Below the pieces are notes generated by a model. The model had not been told where the DNA came from. It did no database searches and saw only the letters and a program-made list of their open reading frames with translations. From assembly GCA_963762865.1 (NCBI GenBank), contig CAVXNC010000021.1, forward strand, positions 248,001 to 312,000: 64,000 bases of DNA, read 5' to 3'. Origin of the DNA: DATHAP01 sp963762865 (GTDB lineage Bacteria; Actinomycetota; Actinomycetes; JACCUZ01). A program made the translations under genes and the position numbers. Each line of letters opens with the position of its first letter. The first letter of the stretch is position 1. Shown in pieces: positions 8,031 to 16,598 of the stretch.

Positions 8031-8600
8031 GTGAGCCAATCGAGCCCCGCCGCTGACCGTCGCGACGACCGTGACGAGCGTCACCAGGACGAGAGCGCGG
8101 GGAGGCCCACCAGCGCAGCGCGCAGCCGGCTGAGCCGGATCATGACCGTCCTGGACACCAACCTGCTGGGCACCGTGCACGGCGGCGTGGTCATGAAGCT
8201 GGTCGACGACGTCGCCGGTGTGGTGGCGCAGCGGCACTCCGGCGGCGCGGCCGTGACCGCCTCGATGGACGAGATGGCCTTCCTCGCACCGGTGCGGGTC
8301 GGCGACCTGGTGCACGCCGAGGCCCAGGTGAACTGGTCGGGCACCACCTCGATGGAGGTCGGCGTCCGGGTGCTGGCCGAGCCGTGGGACCGGGCGGGCG
8401 TGGAGCCCGTGCGGGTGGCGACGGCGTACCTCGTGTTCGTGGCGGTCGATCGGGAGGGCCGACCTCGCCCCGTCCCGCCGGTCCTACCGGAGACGGCCGA
8501 GGACCGGCGACGCGTGGAGGAGGCCGAGATCCGGCGCACCCACCGGCTCGCCCGTCGCGAGGCGATCCTGCGTTCCCGCGCCGGCGGCCCGGTGGACTGA
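8031..8600 (+). CDS. Acyl-CoA thioesterase, hotdog fold
   Basis: Protein of 189 residues related to the YciA/BACH-type acyl-CoA hydrolases. The hotdog signature is clear: IMTVLDTNLLGTVHGGVVMKLVDDVAG, in which the Asn and the Gly-Gly helix start are typical, then TASMDEMAFLAPVRVGDLVHAEAQV and the strand VGVRVLAEPW. It should hydrolyse fatty acyl-CoA in the cytoplasm, releasing CoA and free acid. GTG at 8031 was chosen because it is the first in-frame start and has TACCCT 8 nt upstream; an N-terminal polar extension of about 35 residues precedes the fold. The gene converges on the next LCP gene with only 4 bp between stops. Confidence 0.85.
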   Translation: MSQSSPAADRRDDRDERHQDESAGRPTSAARSRLSRIMTVLDTNLLGTVHGGVVMKLVDDVAGVVAQRHSGGAAVTASMDEMAFLAPVRVGDLVHAEAQVNWSGTTSMEVGVRVLAEPWDRAGVEPVRVATAYLVFVAVDREGRPRPVPPVLPETAEDRRRVEEAEIRRTHRLARREAILRSRAGGPVD

Positions 8601-8604
8601 CTCG

Positions 8605-10116
8605 TCAGGAGCAGGGGTCGGCGGACGCGGTGCGTGGTCCGCTGCTGCCGTTGCCGGACCCGTCAGGTGTCGCGACGTGCACCGCGCGGGTGCCGGTCCA
8701 GGACGAGCCGACGACCACCTGCAGGGTCCGGCCGAGCCCCGGCACGGACACCAGCCGCGCCCCCGGCAGCGACGCGGCCACCGTCTTGACGCTCTCGGTG
8801 TAGCGGGAGTCGTAGCGGATCGTCGTCGCGGTGGCGCCGCTGCGCCGCCAGTTCTGCGCCGGCCCCGCGACGTCGAAGCCCCGGTTGGCGAGCTCGTCGC
8901 TGACCCTGGTGCCCAGCCCGGGCGTACCGACCGCGTTGTAGACCTGCACGCGCACCTGTCCCGGCGGGACCGTCGGCCGGGCCCGCCGCGGGAGCGACTC
9001 GCGCGGCACGACGCGGTCCTCCTTGAGCGAGGCGAAGAGCTCGGTGGCCGCCGCGTCGTCCCACAGGGCCACGGCCTGACCGTCCCGCGCGCGGTAGGAC
9101 GGGTTGGCCACCGGGACGGTCTGGAACTGGATGTCGCCGCCGCCGACGTGGCGCAGCCGGGTGCCGAGCTCGATGAGCTGCTCCTCGGTAAGGCCGGGGT
9201 CGGCGCGGACTGCGGACATCGCGGCCTCGAGGAAGCGCACCAGGGCGCGAGGGTCGAGCAGCACCTCGCTGCTCATCGCACGGTGCGCCATCGCGGCCAG
9301 GAAGCGCTGCTGGCGCTCGACCCGGCCGAGGTCGGCACGGGCGTCGAGGCTGCGCGCCCGGACGTACGCGAGGCCGGTCTCCCCGTCGACGTGGCTCGTG
9401 CCCTTCGGCAGCCGGAGACCGGCCTTGCGGTCCCGGAGGCGGACCGGCGTGCAGACGTCCACACCTCCCACGGCGTCGACGAGCCGCACGAACCCCAGGA
9501 AGTCGACCTCGAGGTAGTGGTCCACGTGGAGGCCGGTCGTCCGCTCGATCGTCGCGATGGTCAGCGGCGGGCCGCCGAACGCATAGGCCGCGTTGAGCTT
9601 GTTGCGGCGCTCGCGGACGGCGGACCCGTCGGTGCCGGTGTGCGCGGGAATGGTGACGTAGGAGTCGCGCGGCAGGCTGACGACCCGCACGGTGCCGTGC
9701 GTCGCGGACACCTGCATCAGCAGCATGGTGTCCGCGCGCCGTCCGGCGGCGGTGGCGGCGGTGCCGACGTGCAGGCGACGCATGTCTGCCTTCGACATGC
9801 CGGTACGCCCGTCGGAGCCCACCAGGAGGAACGTCGTCGTCCCGGCGGCGTTGCCAGCGGGTCGGTCGGTCAGCCCGCGGAACGCGTCGACCCGCTCGAT
9901 CGAGCCCGCCGACCACGAGACCAGCGCGTAGCCCGACCCGGCGACGAGCAGCACCAGTGCCGAGGCGGCAGCGGAGAGGACCAGCGCACCCCTGCGCAGC
10001 CACCGCGTGCCCCGTTCACCACGACGTCCCCGATCGCCCGCAGACCGCTGGCGGAACCGCTTCGACGGCTGCCGCGGGCTCAGGTGCGACGGCAGGGGAG
10101 GCGACTGGGACGGCAC
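8605..10116 (-). CDS. LCP family protein with C-terminal LytR_C domain
   Basis: Second LCP ligase, 503 residues. A basic cytoplasmic N-terminus, a membrane helix (LVLSAAASALVLLVAGSGYAL) and the LCP domain (FLLVGSDGRTGM, RRADTMLLMQ, VSLPRDSYVTIP, RRNKLNAAYAFGG, VDAVGGVDVC, LAYVRARSLDARADLGRVERQQ) are followed by a LytR_C domain at the end (VRVQVYNAVGTPGLGTRVSDELANRGFDV ... ARLVSVPG). Likely attaches a wall polymer to peptidoglycan. I chose GTG at 10116 because TAGCCT sits 8 nt upstream, matching the leaderless pattern; the frame stays open to 10173 but that would place the start upstream of the promoter. Confidence 0.93.
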   Translation of the reverse strand: MPSQSPPLPSHLSPRQPSKRFRQRSAGDRGRRGERGTRWLRRGALVLSAAASALVLLVAGSGYALVSWSAGSIERVDAFRGLTDRPAGNAAGTTTFLLVGSDGRTGMSKADMRRLHVGTAATAAGRRADTMLLMQVSATHGTVRVVSLPRDSYVTIPAHTGTDGSAVRERRNKLNAAYAFGGPPLTIATIERTTGLHVDHYLEVDFLGFVRLVDAVGGVDVCTPVRLRDRKAGLRLPKGTSHVDGETGLAYVRARSLDARADLGRVERQQRFLAAMAHRAMSSEVLLDPRALVRFLEAAMSAVRADPGLTEEQLIELGTRLRHVGGGDIQFQTVPVANPSYRARDGQAVALWDDAAATELFASLKEDRVVPRESLPRRARPTVPPGQVRVQVYNAVGTPGLGTRVSDELANRGFDVAGPAQNWRRSGATATTIRYDSRYTESVKTVAASLPGARLVSVPGLGRTLQVVVGSSWTGTRAVHVATPDGSGNGSSGPRTASADPCS

Positions 10117-10124
10117 GGGGAACG

Positions 10125-10130
10125 AGGCTA
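10125..10130 (-). promoter_or_regulatory. Leaderless-type -10 element for the second LCP gene
   Basis: TAGCCT on the minus strand, 8 nt from the GTG at 10116. It decides the start codon of the LCP gene. Confidence 0.5.
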
Positions 10131-10176
10131 GGACGGGCAGGGGCGGCGGCCGGGCAGGCTCGCCGCAGCGCACCAG

Positions 10177-10182
10177 TAGCGT
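10177..10182 (+). promoter_or_regulatory. Leaderless-type -10 element for the GT2 gene
   Basis: TAGCGT, 8 nt before the GTG at 10191. Together with the divergent element at 10125-10130 it defines a compact two-way promoter region of about 75 bp. Confidence 0.5.
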
Positions 10183-10190
10183 GTCCGCCT

Positions 10191-11219
10191 GTGTCCGGTG
10201 CGGTGAGCGACGACCCAGTCACGTCAGCGGCGGGAGTCCTGCCCGGAGTCTCCGTGGTGATGCCGGTGCTCGACGAGGCGGAGCACCTGCGGTCGGCGGT
10301 GGCAACCGTGCTGTCGCAGGACTACGCCGGCCCGCTCGAGGTGGTCCTCGCGCTGGGGCCGTCCCGGGACGGGACCGACGAGATCGCGCGCGGGCTGGCC
10401 GGGGCCGACGACCGGGTCCGGCTGGTCGACAACCCGACCGGGGCCACCGGCACGGGGCTCAACCTGGCGCTCGCGGCCGCCCGCCACGAGGTCGTCGTCC
10501 GGCTCGACGGGCACGCGCTGGTGCCCGCCGACTACGTCAGCGTGGCCGTGCAGACCCTGCAGCGGACCGGCGCCGACAACGTCGGCGGCCTGATGGCGGC
10601 CGAGGGCGTGACCGACTTCCAGCGCGCGGTTGCTGCCGCCATGACGAGCCCGATCGGGGTCGGGCAGGCCGCGTTCCACACCGGCGGCGAGGAAGGGCCG
10701 GCGCCCACGGTCTACCTCGGCGCCTTCCGCCGCGCCGTGCTCGACCGCCTCGGCGGCTACGACGAGACCTTCCTCCGCGCGCAGGACTGGGAGCTCAACC
10801 ACCGGATCCGGGAGGCCGGCGGTGTCGTCTGGTTCACGCCGCGGATGTCCGTGACCTACCGGCCCCGCTCGTCGGTCCGGGCGCTGGCCAGGCAGTACCG
10901 CGACTACGGACGCTGGCGCCGCGTCGTCATGCGCGAGCACGCCGGCACCGCGAGCGTCCGCTACCTGGCGCCGCCGGTCGCCCTGGTCGCGGTCGTGACG
11001 GGAACGGTGGTGGGGCTCGCGGCCTGGCGCCCGGCACTCGTGGTGCCGGTCGGCTACGCAGCCGGCGTGCTGGCCGGGTCGGCCGTCGTGGGTCGCTCGC
11101 TGCCCGTCCGGGCCAGGGCCTGGCTGCCGGTGGTGCTCGCCACCATGCACGGTGCGTGGGGCTACGGCTTCCTGACCAGCCGCAAGGGGCTGCGTGGCGG
11201 CCGGCCGGCCAGGCGGTAG
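10191..11219 (+). CDS. Family 2 glycosyltransferase (ExoA-like) with C-terminal membrane segments
   Basis: Glycosyltransferase of 342 residues. The GT-A fold begins at VSVVMPVLDEAEHLRSAV, has the nucleotide-binding DXD-like VVRLDGHALVP and the catalytic region FLRAQDWELNHRIREAGG. Two or three hydrophobic segments near residues 255-330 anchor it to the membrane, as in ExoA-type enzymes of exopolysaccharide synthesis. GTG at 10191 is supported by TAGCGT 8 nt upstream. It opens the polymer locus; its TAG stop at 11217-11219 is also the first three bases of a second TAGCGT element in front of the nucleotidyltransferase. Donor and acceptor are unknown. Confidence 0.88.
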   Translation: MSGAVSDDPVTSAAGVLPGVSVVMPVLDEAEHLRSAVATVLSQDYAGPLEVVLALGPSRDGTDEIARGLAGADDRVRLVDNPTGATGTGLNLALAAARHEVVVRLDGHALVPADYVSVAVQTLQRTGADNVGGLMAAEGVTDFQRAVAAAMTSPIGVGQAAFHTGGEEGPAPTVYLGAFRRAVLDRLGGYDETFLRAQDWELNHRIREAGGVVWFTPRMSVTYRPRSSVRALARQYRDYGRWRRVVMREHAGTASVRYLAPPVALVAVVTGTVVGLAAWRPALVVPVGYAAGVLAGSAVVGRSLPVRARAWLPVVLATMHGAWGYGFLTSRKGLRGGRPARR

Positions 11220-11222
11220 CGT
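11217..11222 (+). promoter_or_regulatory. Candidate -10 element overlapping a stop codon
   Basis: TAGCGT begins with the TAG stop of the GT2 gene. It would give a leader of about 55-60 nt with a GAGGGAG ribosome-binding site before the ATG at 11288. Confidence 0.35.
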
Positions 11223-11287
11223 CCCAGAGCCGTGCGGAGCGACTGGCCCCGTCCGAGCCACGGGACACCACGAGGGAGAGCAACACG

Positions 11288-12031
11288 ATGATCGGGATGG
11301 TGCTGGCGGCGGGAGCCGGTCGGCGGCTGCGGCCCTACACCGACACCTTGCCCAAGGCGCTGGTCCCGGTCGACGGCGAGACGACGATCCTCGACATCGG
11401 CCTGCGCAACCTGTCGGCCGTCGGGCTCACCGACGTCACCGTGGTCGTTGGCTATCGCGCCGAGGCCGTCGAGGCGCGCCAGGCCGACCTCGAGCAGCGG
11501 CACGGTGTGCGGATGACCCTGGTGCACAACGACAAGGCCGAGGAGTGGAACAACTGCTACTCCCTCTGGCTGGCGCGGGAGCACTTCGCGCAGGGTGCCC
11601 TGCTCGTCAACGGCGACACCGTGCACCCGGTCGACGTGGAGCGCACGCTGCTCGCGGCCGCGGAGCAACCCGACAGCGCCGGTGTGCTGCTGGCGCTGGA
11701 CCGGGTCAAGGTCCTCGACGAGGAGGAGATGAAGGTCACGCTCGACGAGCGCGGGCTGATGCGCCGCATCACCAAGCTGATGTCGCCGGCTGACGCGCAC
11801 GGCGAGTACATCGGCGCCACGCTGATCAAGCCGGCGGCCGCAGACGCACTGGCGACGGCACTGAAGGCGACCTGGGAGCGCGACCCCGACCTCTACTACG
11901 AGGACGGCTACCAGACCCTGGTCGACGGCGGCGGCGAGGTGGGCGTCGCTGCTATCGGCGACCTGCCGTGGGTCGAGGTCGACAACCACGCCGACCTCGA
12001 GCGGGCGAGGGAGATCGCGTGCCGCTACTAG
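11288..12031 (+). CDS. Sugar/polyol-phosphate nucleotidyltransferase (phosphocholine/inositol-phosphate cytidylyltransferase type)
   Basis: Protein of 247 residues with an NTP-transferase fold: MVLAAGAGRRLRPYTDTLPKALVPV is the glycine-rich NTP-binding loop plus the catalytic lysine region, LLVNGDTVHP carries the metal-binding Asp, and YIGATLIKP and WVEVDNHADLERA match the C-terminal part of CTP-using members that activate phosphocholine or inositol phosphate. Its neighbours (a glycerol-1-phosphate-type dehydrogenase and two CDP-alcohol phosphotransferases) make a CDP-polyol product most likely. It is coupled to the dehydrogenase, whose GTG start lies inside its last codons. Exact substrate cannot be read from the sequence. 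Confidence 0.85.
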   Translation: MIGMVLAAGAGRRLRPYTDTLPKALVPVDGETTILDIGLRNLSAVGLTDVTVVVGYRAEAVEARQADLEQRHGVRMTLVHNDKAEEWNNCYSLWLAREHFAQGALLVNGDTVHPVDVERTLLAAAEQPDSAGVLLALDRVKVLDEEEMKVTLDERGLMRRITKLMSPADAHGEYIGATLIKPAAADALATALKATWERDPDLYYEDGYQTLVDGGGEVGVAAIGDLPWVEVDNHADLERAREIACRY

Positions 12032-13077
12032 CCCGGATGCTGCTCAGCCCGCTCTTCATCGACATCCGGGCGGGCGCGGTCAGCGGGCTGGGCGAGCTGC
12101 TGTCCGACCGGCGGATCTCGGCCGATGCGCACGTCGCCGTCGCGGTGGGCCCCGGTCAGGGCGAGGCGGTCGTGGCGGACATCGGTCCGGCCCTCGACAA
12201 CGCCGACGTGTTCACCGTACGGAGCGGCAGCCTGGACGCGGCGGGCGAGCTGCAGGCCGCCCTGCGCGGCAAGCACTACGACGCCCTGGTCGGCATCGGC
12301 GGGGGACGCACCCTCGACGTCGCGAAGTACGCCGCCACGAGGTCGGCCCTGCCGATGGTTGCCGTCGCGACCAACCTCGCGCACGACGGCATCGCGTCCC
12401 CGACAGCGTCGCTGATGTACGACGGTGGCAAAGGCTCCTTCGGTGTCAGCATGCCGATCGCGGTGGTCGTGGACCTCGACTACGTGCGCGGCTCGCCGCC
12501 CCGGATGGTGCGTTCCGGCATCGGAGACGTCGTGAGCGACCTGACAGCGATCGAGGACTGGCGGCTCGCGCACGACGTGCGCGGCGAGCCGGTCGACGGT
12601 CTCGCCGTGACCCTGGCAAGAGTCGGGGCCGAGGCGGTGCTGCACCGCACCGACGGCATCGAGTCGGACGCGTTCGTCACCGTCCTCGCCGAGGCGTTGG
12701 TCATGTCGGGCATGGCGATGGCGGCAGCGGGGTCGAGTCGGCCGGCCAGCGGCGCCGACCACGAGATCATGCATGCGATCGACGTGCTGTTCCCCGGCGC
12801 CGCCAACCACGGCGAGCTGGCGGGTGTGGGGGCGCTCTACTCGGCCCACCTGCGCGGCAACGACGTCCTGGCCGGCCAGATCGACGAGTGCCTGCGCCGG
12901 CACGAGCTGCCGTGCGCGCCGGCCGATCTCGGGCTGTCGCCGGAGCAGTTCACCGAGGCCGTCATGCTTGCCCCCTCGACCCGGCCGGACCGCTACACGA
13001 TCCTCGAGCACCTCGACCTCGACGAGGCGGCGACCCGGGCCACGGTGGACGAGTTCGTCGCGACGTACGGACGCTGA
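12019..13077 (+). CDS. Iron-containing alcohol dehydrogenase family, sn-glycerol-1-phosphate dehydrogenase-like
   Basis: Protein of 352 residues of the EgsA/AraM branch of the polyol dehydrogenases. The nucleotide-binding region is VGIGGGRTLDVAKYAA, followed by VATNLAHDGIASPTAS typical of glycerol-1-phosphate dehydrogenases. Metal-ligand candidates are the Asp in GIGDVVSDLTAIEDW and the His residues in GADHEIMHAIDVLFPGAANHGE. It probably reduces dihydroxyacetone phosphate or a related ketose phosphate to a polyol phosphate for activation by the upstream nucleotidyltransferase. GTG at 12019 was chosen for the GAGGGAG site 6 nt upstream; an ATG at 12037 is possible. In bacteria this enzyme type is uncommon and gives the archaeal stereochemistry of glycerol phosphate. 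Confidence 0.85.
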   Translation: MPLLARMLLSPLFIDIRAGAVSGLGELLSDRRISADAHVAVAVGPGQGEAVVADIGPALDNADVFTVRSGSLDAAGELQAALRGKHYDALVGIGGGRTLDVAKYAATRSALPMVAVATNLAHDGIASPTASLMYDGGKGSFGVSMPIAVVVDLDYVRGSPPRMVRSGIGDVVSDLTAIEDWRLAHDVRGEPVDGLAVTLARVGAEAVLHRTDGIESDAFVTVLAEALVMSGMAMAAAGSSRPASGADHEIMHAIDVLFPGAANHGELAGVGALYSAHLRGNDVLAGQIDECLRRHELPCAPADLGLSPEQFTEAVMLAPSTRPDRYTILEHLDLDEAATRATVDEFVATYGR

Positions 13078-13165
13078 GCGCCGGGGGACGCCTGCGCCGA
13101 ACCGACGTACGGACAAGGACCAGCGACGGTACGCCCGCGCCGACGGCGGCGTGACCTGCCGGTGA

Positions 13166-13171
13166 TAGCGT
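13166..13171 (+). promoter_or_regulatory. Candidate -10 element for the exporter genes
   Basis: TGATAGCGT is an extended -10-like site about 40 nt before the GTG of the ABC permease, leaving room for its GGGAG ribosome-binding site. It lies in the only gap (132 bp) inside this part of the cluster. Confidence 0.4.
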
Positions 13172-13209
13172 TCCCCGGTCCGTGGGTGACCCCGCCTGGT
13201 GGGAGAGCA

Positions 13210-14040
13210 GTGGCTGTTCAGGTCGAGCCGGCGACCCGGCTCGGCGCCATCTGGGCGAGCCGCCGGGTGCTGTCGCTCCTGGTGTCCCGTGACCTCAAGG
13301 TCAAGTACGCCTCGTCGGTGCTGGGCTACGTCTGGACCGTCCTCGAGCCGCTGATGATGGCGATCGTCTACTGGGCGGTCTTCACCAAGCTGATGGTCCG
13401 GACCATCGGCGAGGACCCCTACATCGTCTTCCTGCTCTCGGCCATGCTGCCGTGGCAGTGGGCCAACGGCGTCCTCCGGTCCTCGATGCGCGCCCTGTCG
13501 AAGGACGCGAAGCTGGTGCGCTCCACGAGCCTGCCGCGCGAGATCTGGGTGCTGCGCACGGTCGGCGCGAAGTTCGCGGAGTTCCTCTTCGCCATCCCGG
13601 TCCTGATCGCCTTCGGGATCCTGCTCGGCGCGCCGATCCACTGGCAAGTCGTCTTCGTCCCCATCGCAGTCGTCATCCAGGCCGTCCTGCTGCTCGGCGC
13701 CGGGCTGATCCTGGCGCCGCTCGCCACGCTCTACGGCGACGTGCAGAAGCTGATGCGCATCGTGATGCGCCTGCTCTTCTACTTCTCGCCGATCCTCTAC
13801 GGCCTCCACGACGTCCAGCAGAAGTTCAAGGGGTCGATCGGTGGCGTGTCGGTCGCCGACATCTACGCGTTCATCAACCCGTTCGTCGGGATCTTCGACC
13901 TGTACCGCGCGGCCTACTTCCCGGACCAGTTCGGTGGGTGGGCCGCCGTGGCGTTCAGTGCTGTCGTCGCCGTGCTCACCCTCGGCGTCGGCGTCCTGGT
14001 GTTCCGGCGGTTCGAGGGCCTCGTGCTCAAGGAGATCTGA
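13210..14040 (+). CDS. ABC-2 type polysaccharide/teichoic acid exporter permease (Wzm/TagG type)
   Basis: Membrane component of 276 residues of a polymer exporter. An N-terminal amphipathic part (SRDLKVKYASSVLGYVWTVLEP) is the conserved start of Wzm/TagG/RfbA permeases, followed by six hydrophobic segments and the short ER/KEI-type C-terminus (RRFEGLVLKEI). GTG at 13210 has GGGAG a few bases upstream; the frame is open further upstream but without a good start. Stop TGA is directly followed by the GTG of the ATPase gene, so both subunits are made together. It would flip lipid-linked polymer across the membrane. Confidence 0.92.
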   Translation: MAVQVEPATRLGAIWASRRVLSLLVSRDLKVKYASSVLGYVWTVLEPLMMAIVYWAVFTKLMVRTIGEDPYIVFLLSAMLPWQWANGVLRSSMRALSKDAKLVRSTSLPREIWVLRTVGAKFAEFLFAIPVLIAFGILLGAPIHWQVVFVPIAVVIQAVLLLGAGLILAPLATLYGDVQKLMRIVMRLLFYFSPILYGLHDVQQKFKGSIGGVSVADIYAFINPFVGIFDLYRAAYFPDQFGGWAAVAFSAVVAVLTLGVGVLVFRRFEGLVLKEI

Positions 14041-14799
14041 GTGGCGCCCGTCATCGAGGCCGACGGGCTCGGGATCAGCTTCCGACGCAACCGGGCCCGC
14101 AACCAGCGGCTGCGCGACGTCATCCGGGGACGGGGGACGAACAAGCGCAAGGGCGAGTTCTGGGCGCTGCGCGACGTGAGCTTCACCGTCCAGCAGGGCG
14201 AGGCGGTCGGCCTGGTCGGCGGCAACGGGCAGGGCAAGTCGACCCTGCTCAAGCTGATCGCCGGCGTCATGCTCCCCGACGAGGGTCGGCTCAAGGTGCG
14301 CGGCGGGGTCGCCCCGCTGATCGAGGTCACCGGCGGCTTCGTCGGTGACCTCACCGCGCGCGACAACATCTGGCTCACGGCCGGGATGCACGGCCTCGGC
14401 AAGCGCGAGATCGCCGCCCGCTTCGACGAGATCGTGGACTTCGCCGAGGTCGGCGACTTCCTCGACACCCCGTTCCGGCACTTCTCCTCCGGCATGAAGG
14501 TGCGGCTCGGCTTCTCCGTCGTGACCACCCTCGACGAGCCCGTCGTCCTGGTCGACGAGGTGCTCGCCGTCGGCGACCGGGCCTTCCGGGAGAAGTGCTA
14601 CGGGCGGATGAACGACCTCCTCTCGGGCGGCCGGACCCTCTTCCTCGTGTCGCACAACGAGAACGACCTGCGGCGCTTCTGCACTCGGGGTCTCTACCTC
14701 AAGGGCGGGTCGCTCGTGGTCGACGGCCCGCTGGAGGACGCGCTCGACCGCTACCGCGCCGACATCAACCGGCGGCGCAAGAAGCGCCCCTCGGCGTGA
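14041..14799 (+). CDS. ABC transporter ATPase, Wzt/TagH type
   Basis: ATPase subunit of the polymer exporter, 252 residues. Walker A is GGNGQGKST, the signature is HFSSGMKVRLGFS (the SSGM form typical of polysaccharide exporters, in place of LSGGQ), Walker B is VVLVDEVLAVGD, and the switch His is in LFLVSHNENDL. It lacks the extra C-terminal carbohydrate-binding domain found in some Wzt proteins. It follows the permease without a gap (GTG at 14041) and overlaps the next gene by GTGA, linking export to the CDP-alcohol phosphotransferases downstream. Confidence 0.94.
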   Translation: MAPVIEADGLGISFRRNRARNQRLRDVIRGRGTNKRKGEFWALRDVSFTVQQGEAVGLVGGNGQGKSTLLKLIAGVMLPDEGRLKVRGGVAPLIEVTGGFVGDLTARDNIWLTAGMHGLGKREIAARFDEIVDFAEVGDFLDTPFRHFSSGMKVRLGFSVVTTLDEPVVLVDEVLAVGDRAFREKCYGRMNDLLSGGRTLFLVSHNENDLRRFCTRGLYLKGGSLVVDGPLEDALDRYRADINRRRKKRPSA

Positions 14800-16598
14800 C
14801 CGCGGCCGCGGGTCTGCGCGACCTCGCCGTCCGCCTCGAGCGTGGCTCCGGGCCGCTGCTGCTCACCGCAGACGACCTGCAGGTCCCGCCCGCCGGGTTG
14901 GGCGAGCTCACCGGTGACCCGCGCCCGGTGACCCGCGCCCTGGTGTCCCGGGAGACACCCGCCGACGTGCGTCCGGCCGCCCGCTCAGGGCGACGGTCAG
15001 GGGCGGTACGCCGCCGCGGCGGTCTCGTGGTCTCCGCCGGGTCGTCGTTGCACGAGGTGGGCCGGCCCGACGGGGTCTTCGTGGGAGCCCTCGAGGTGGC
15101 CGAGGCCGACCGGTCCGGCGCCGCGGACGCGGCCAGGGCGGCCGCCGACCTCGCGGACCGGGACGGCTGGGATGGCGACCCGCTCGACCTGCTGCTGGTC
15201 GCCATGGTCCGCAGTGGGCTGTCGGTCACGTCGGTCGCCGCCGACCCCTGGCCCTGGCGTCGTGGCGCGACCGGCTCGGAGCGCGCGGAGGTCGCCGCGG
15301 CCCACGACGCCATCGGGCCCGACGACGTGCACCGCATCAGGCTGGCGCGCGCGACCAAGGCCGACGACGGGCTCGTGGCGACCGTCCTGAGCCGGCCGCT
15401 CGCGCGCCGCCTGACCCCGCTCGCGCTGCGCGCCGGCCTGACGCCCAACGCGATCACCGCAGGGTCCCTGGTGATCGGGCTCGGTGCCGCGGTCGCCTTC
15501 GCGGTCGGCGACCGCTGGGCGCTCGTCCTGGGTGCCGTGCTGCTGCAGCTCTCGCTGGTCGTCGACTGCGTCGACGGCGACGTCGCGCGCTACACCCGCC
15601 GCTTCAGCGCGGCCGGTGCCTGGCTGGACGCCTCGACGGACCGGCTCAAGGAGTTCGCCTGCTACGGCGGGCTGGCGGTGGGTGCCGTAGGCGTCGCCGG
15701 CGGAGGCGACGCGGGACCATGGCTGCTCGCCGCCGCGATGCTCACCCTGCAGACGGCCCGGCACACCGTCGACTACACGTTCACTGCCGTCAAGGACGAC
15801 CGGGAGTCGGAGTCCGCCGTCCTGCCGCTCGACCAGCCGGGTGACACGGCGGCGGCTACCGGCAGCGCCGCGGCGGCCCGCGCGGTCGAGGCCTCGGAAC
15901 GCAGCAACCGGCGGCCTGCCGTCCGGTGGGTGAAGAAGGCGCTGCACCTCGGCATCGGCGAGCGCTGGCTGGTCCTCTCCGTGCTGGCGGCCGCCGGCCG
16001 GCCGGCCGGCGCCCTTGCCGTCCTGCTGGTGCTCGGACTGGCATCGCTCGCCTACACCAGCGCCGGCCGGACCCTCCGCGCCCGGTCGTGGGCGGCGACC
16101 GAGCCGTCGTCGCGGGAGCGGGAGGTCGTCGAGGCGCAGGTCGACCTCGTTCCGCTCGTCGGTCTCGCGTCGCGGCTGGCCGCCCGCGTCGCCGCCGGCC
16201 GCAGCCGCTTCCTGTGGGTCCGGCCGGCCGTCATCCGCCTGCTGGAGTACGCCGTCCTGGTCACGGTCGTCGCCCTCGTCGACGAGGACGCGTCGGATGC
16301 GGCGTACGCCCTCCTGCTGGTCGTGGCGTCGCACCACTACGACGACCTCTACCGCGTCCTGAACCGCCTCTCCCCGCCGCCGGCACCGGTCGTGCTGGCC
16401 GGGCTGGGAGTCGTCGGGCGCGTCCTCGTCGTGGTCGCGCTGGCAGTGCTGTCAGCAGGTAGCGGGTCGGTGCTCGAGGGGGGTGTGTGGGTCCTCGCGG
16501 CGCTGCTCGGCATCCTGTACCTCGTGGTCGAGCCGGTGCGGGTGCTCCGCGAGGTGCGCCGCTCCGCCCCGCCGGCGCCGGAGGTGCTCGGTGGCTGA
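14796..16598 (+). CDS. CDP-alcohol phosphatidyltransferase with an extra N-terminal domain
   Basis: Integral membrane enzyme of 600 residues. The CDP-alcohol phosphotransferase motif is complete: D257-x2-D260-G-x2-A-R-x8-G-x3-D278-x3-D282, starting DCVDGDVAR, within several hydrophobic helices. About 230 residues before it form a soluble domain with no recognisable glycine-rich nucleotide loop; by analogy with bifunctional inositol-phosphate cytidylyltransferase/phosphotransferases this may be a degenerate nucleotidyltransferase domain, which is inference. A second hydrophobic region (residues 480-600) is unusual for the family. It should transfer a phospho-alcohol from a CDP-linked donor to an acceptor. 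GTG start overlaps the ABC ATPase stop. Confidence 0.85.
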   Translation: MTAAAGLRDLAVRLERGSGPLLLTADDLQVPPAGLGELTGDPRPVTRALVSRETPADVRPAARSGRRSGAVRRRGGLVVSAGSSLHEVGRPDGVFVGALEVAEADRSGAADAARAAADLADRDGWDGDPLDLLLVAMVRSGLSVTSVAADPWPWRRGATGSERAEVAAAHDAIGPDDVHRIRLARATKADDGLVATVLSRPLARRLTPLALRAGLTPNAITAGSLVIGLGAAVAFAVGDRWALVLGAVLLQLSLVVDCVDGDVARYTRRFSAAGAWLDASTDRLKEFACYGGLAVGAVGVAGGGDAGPWLLAAAMLTLQTARHTVDYTFTAVKDDRESESAVLPLDQPGDTAAATGSAAAARAVEASERSNRRPAVRWVKKALHLGIGERWLVLSVLAAAGRPAGALAVLLVLGLASLAYTSAGRTLRARSWAATEPSSREREVVEAQVDLVPLVGLASRLAARVAAGRSRFLWVRPAVIRLLEYAVLVTVVALVDEDASDAAYALLLVVASHHYDDLYRVLNRLSPPPAPVVLAGLGVVGRVLVVVALAVLSAGSGSVLEGGVWVLAALLGILYLVVEPVRVLREVRRSAPPAPEVLGG

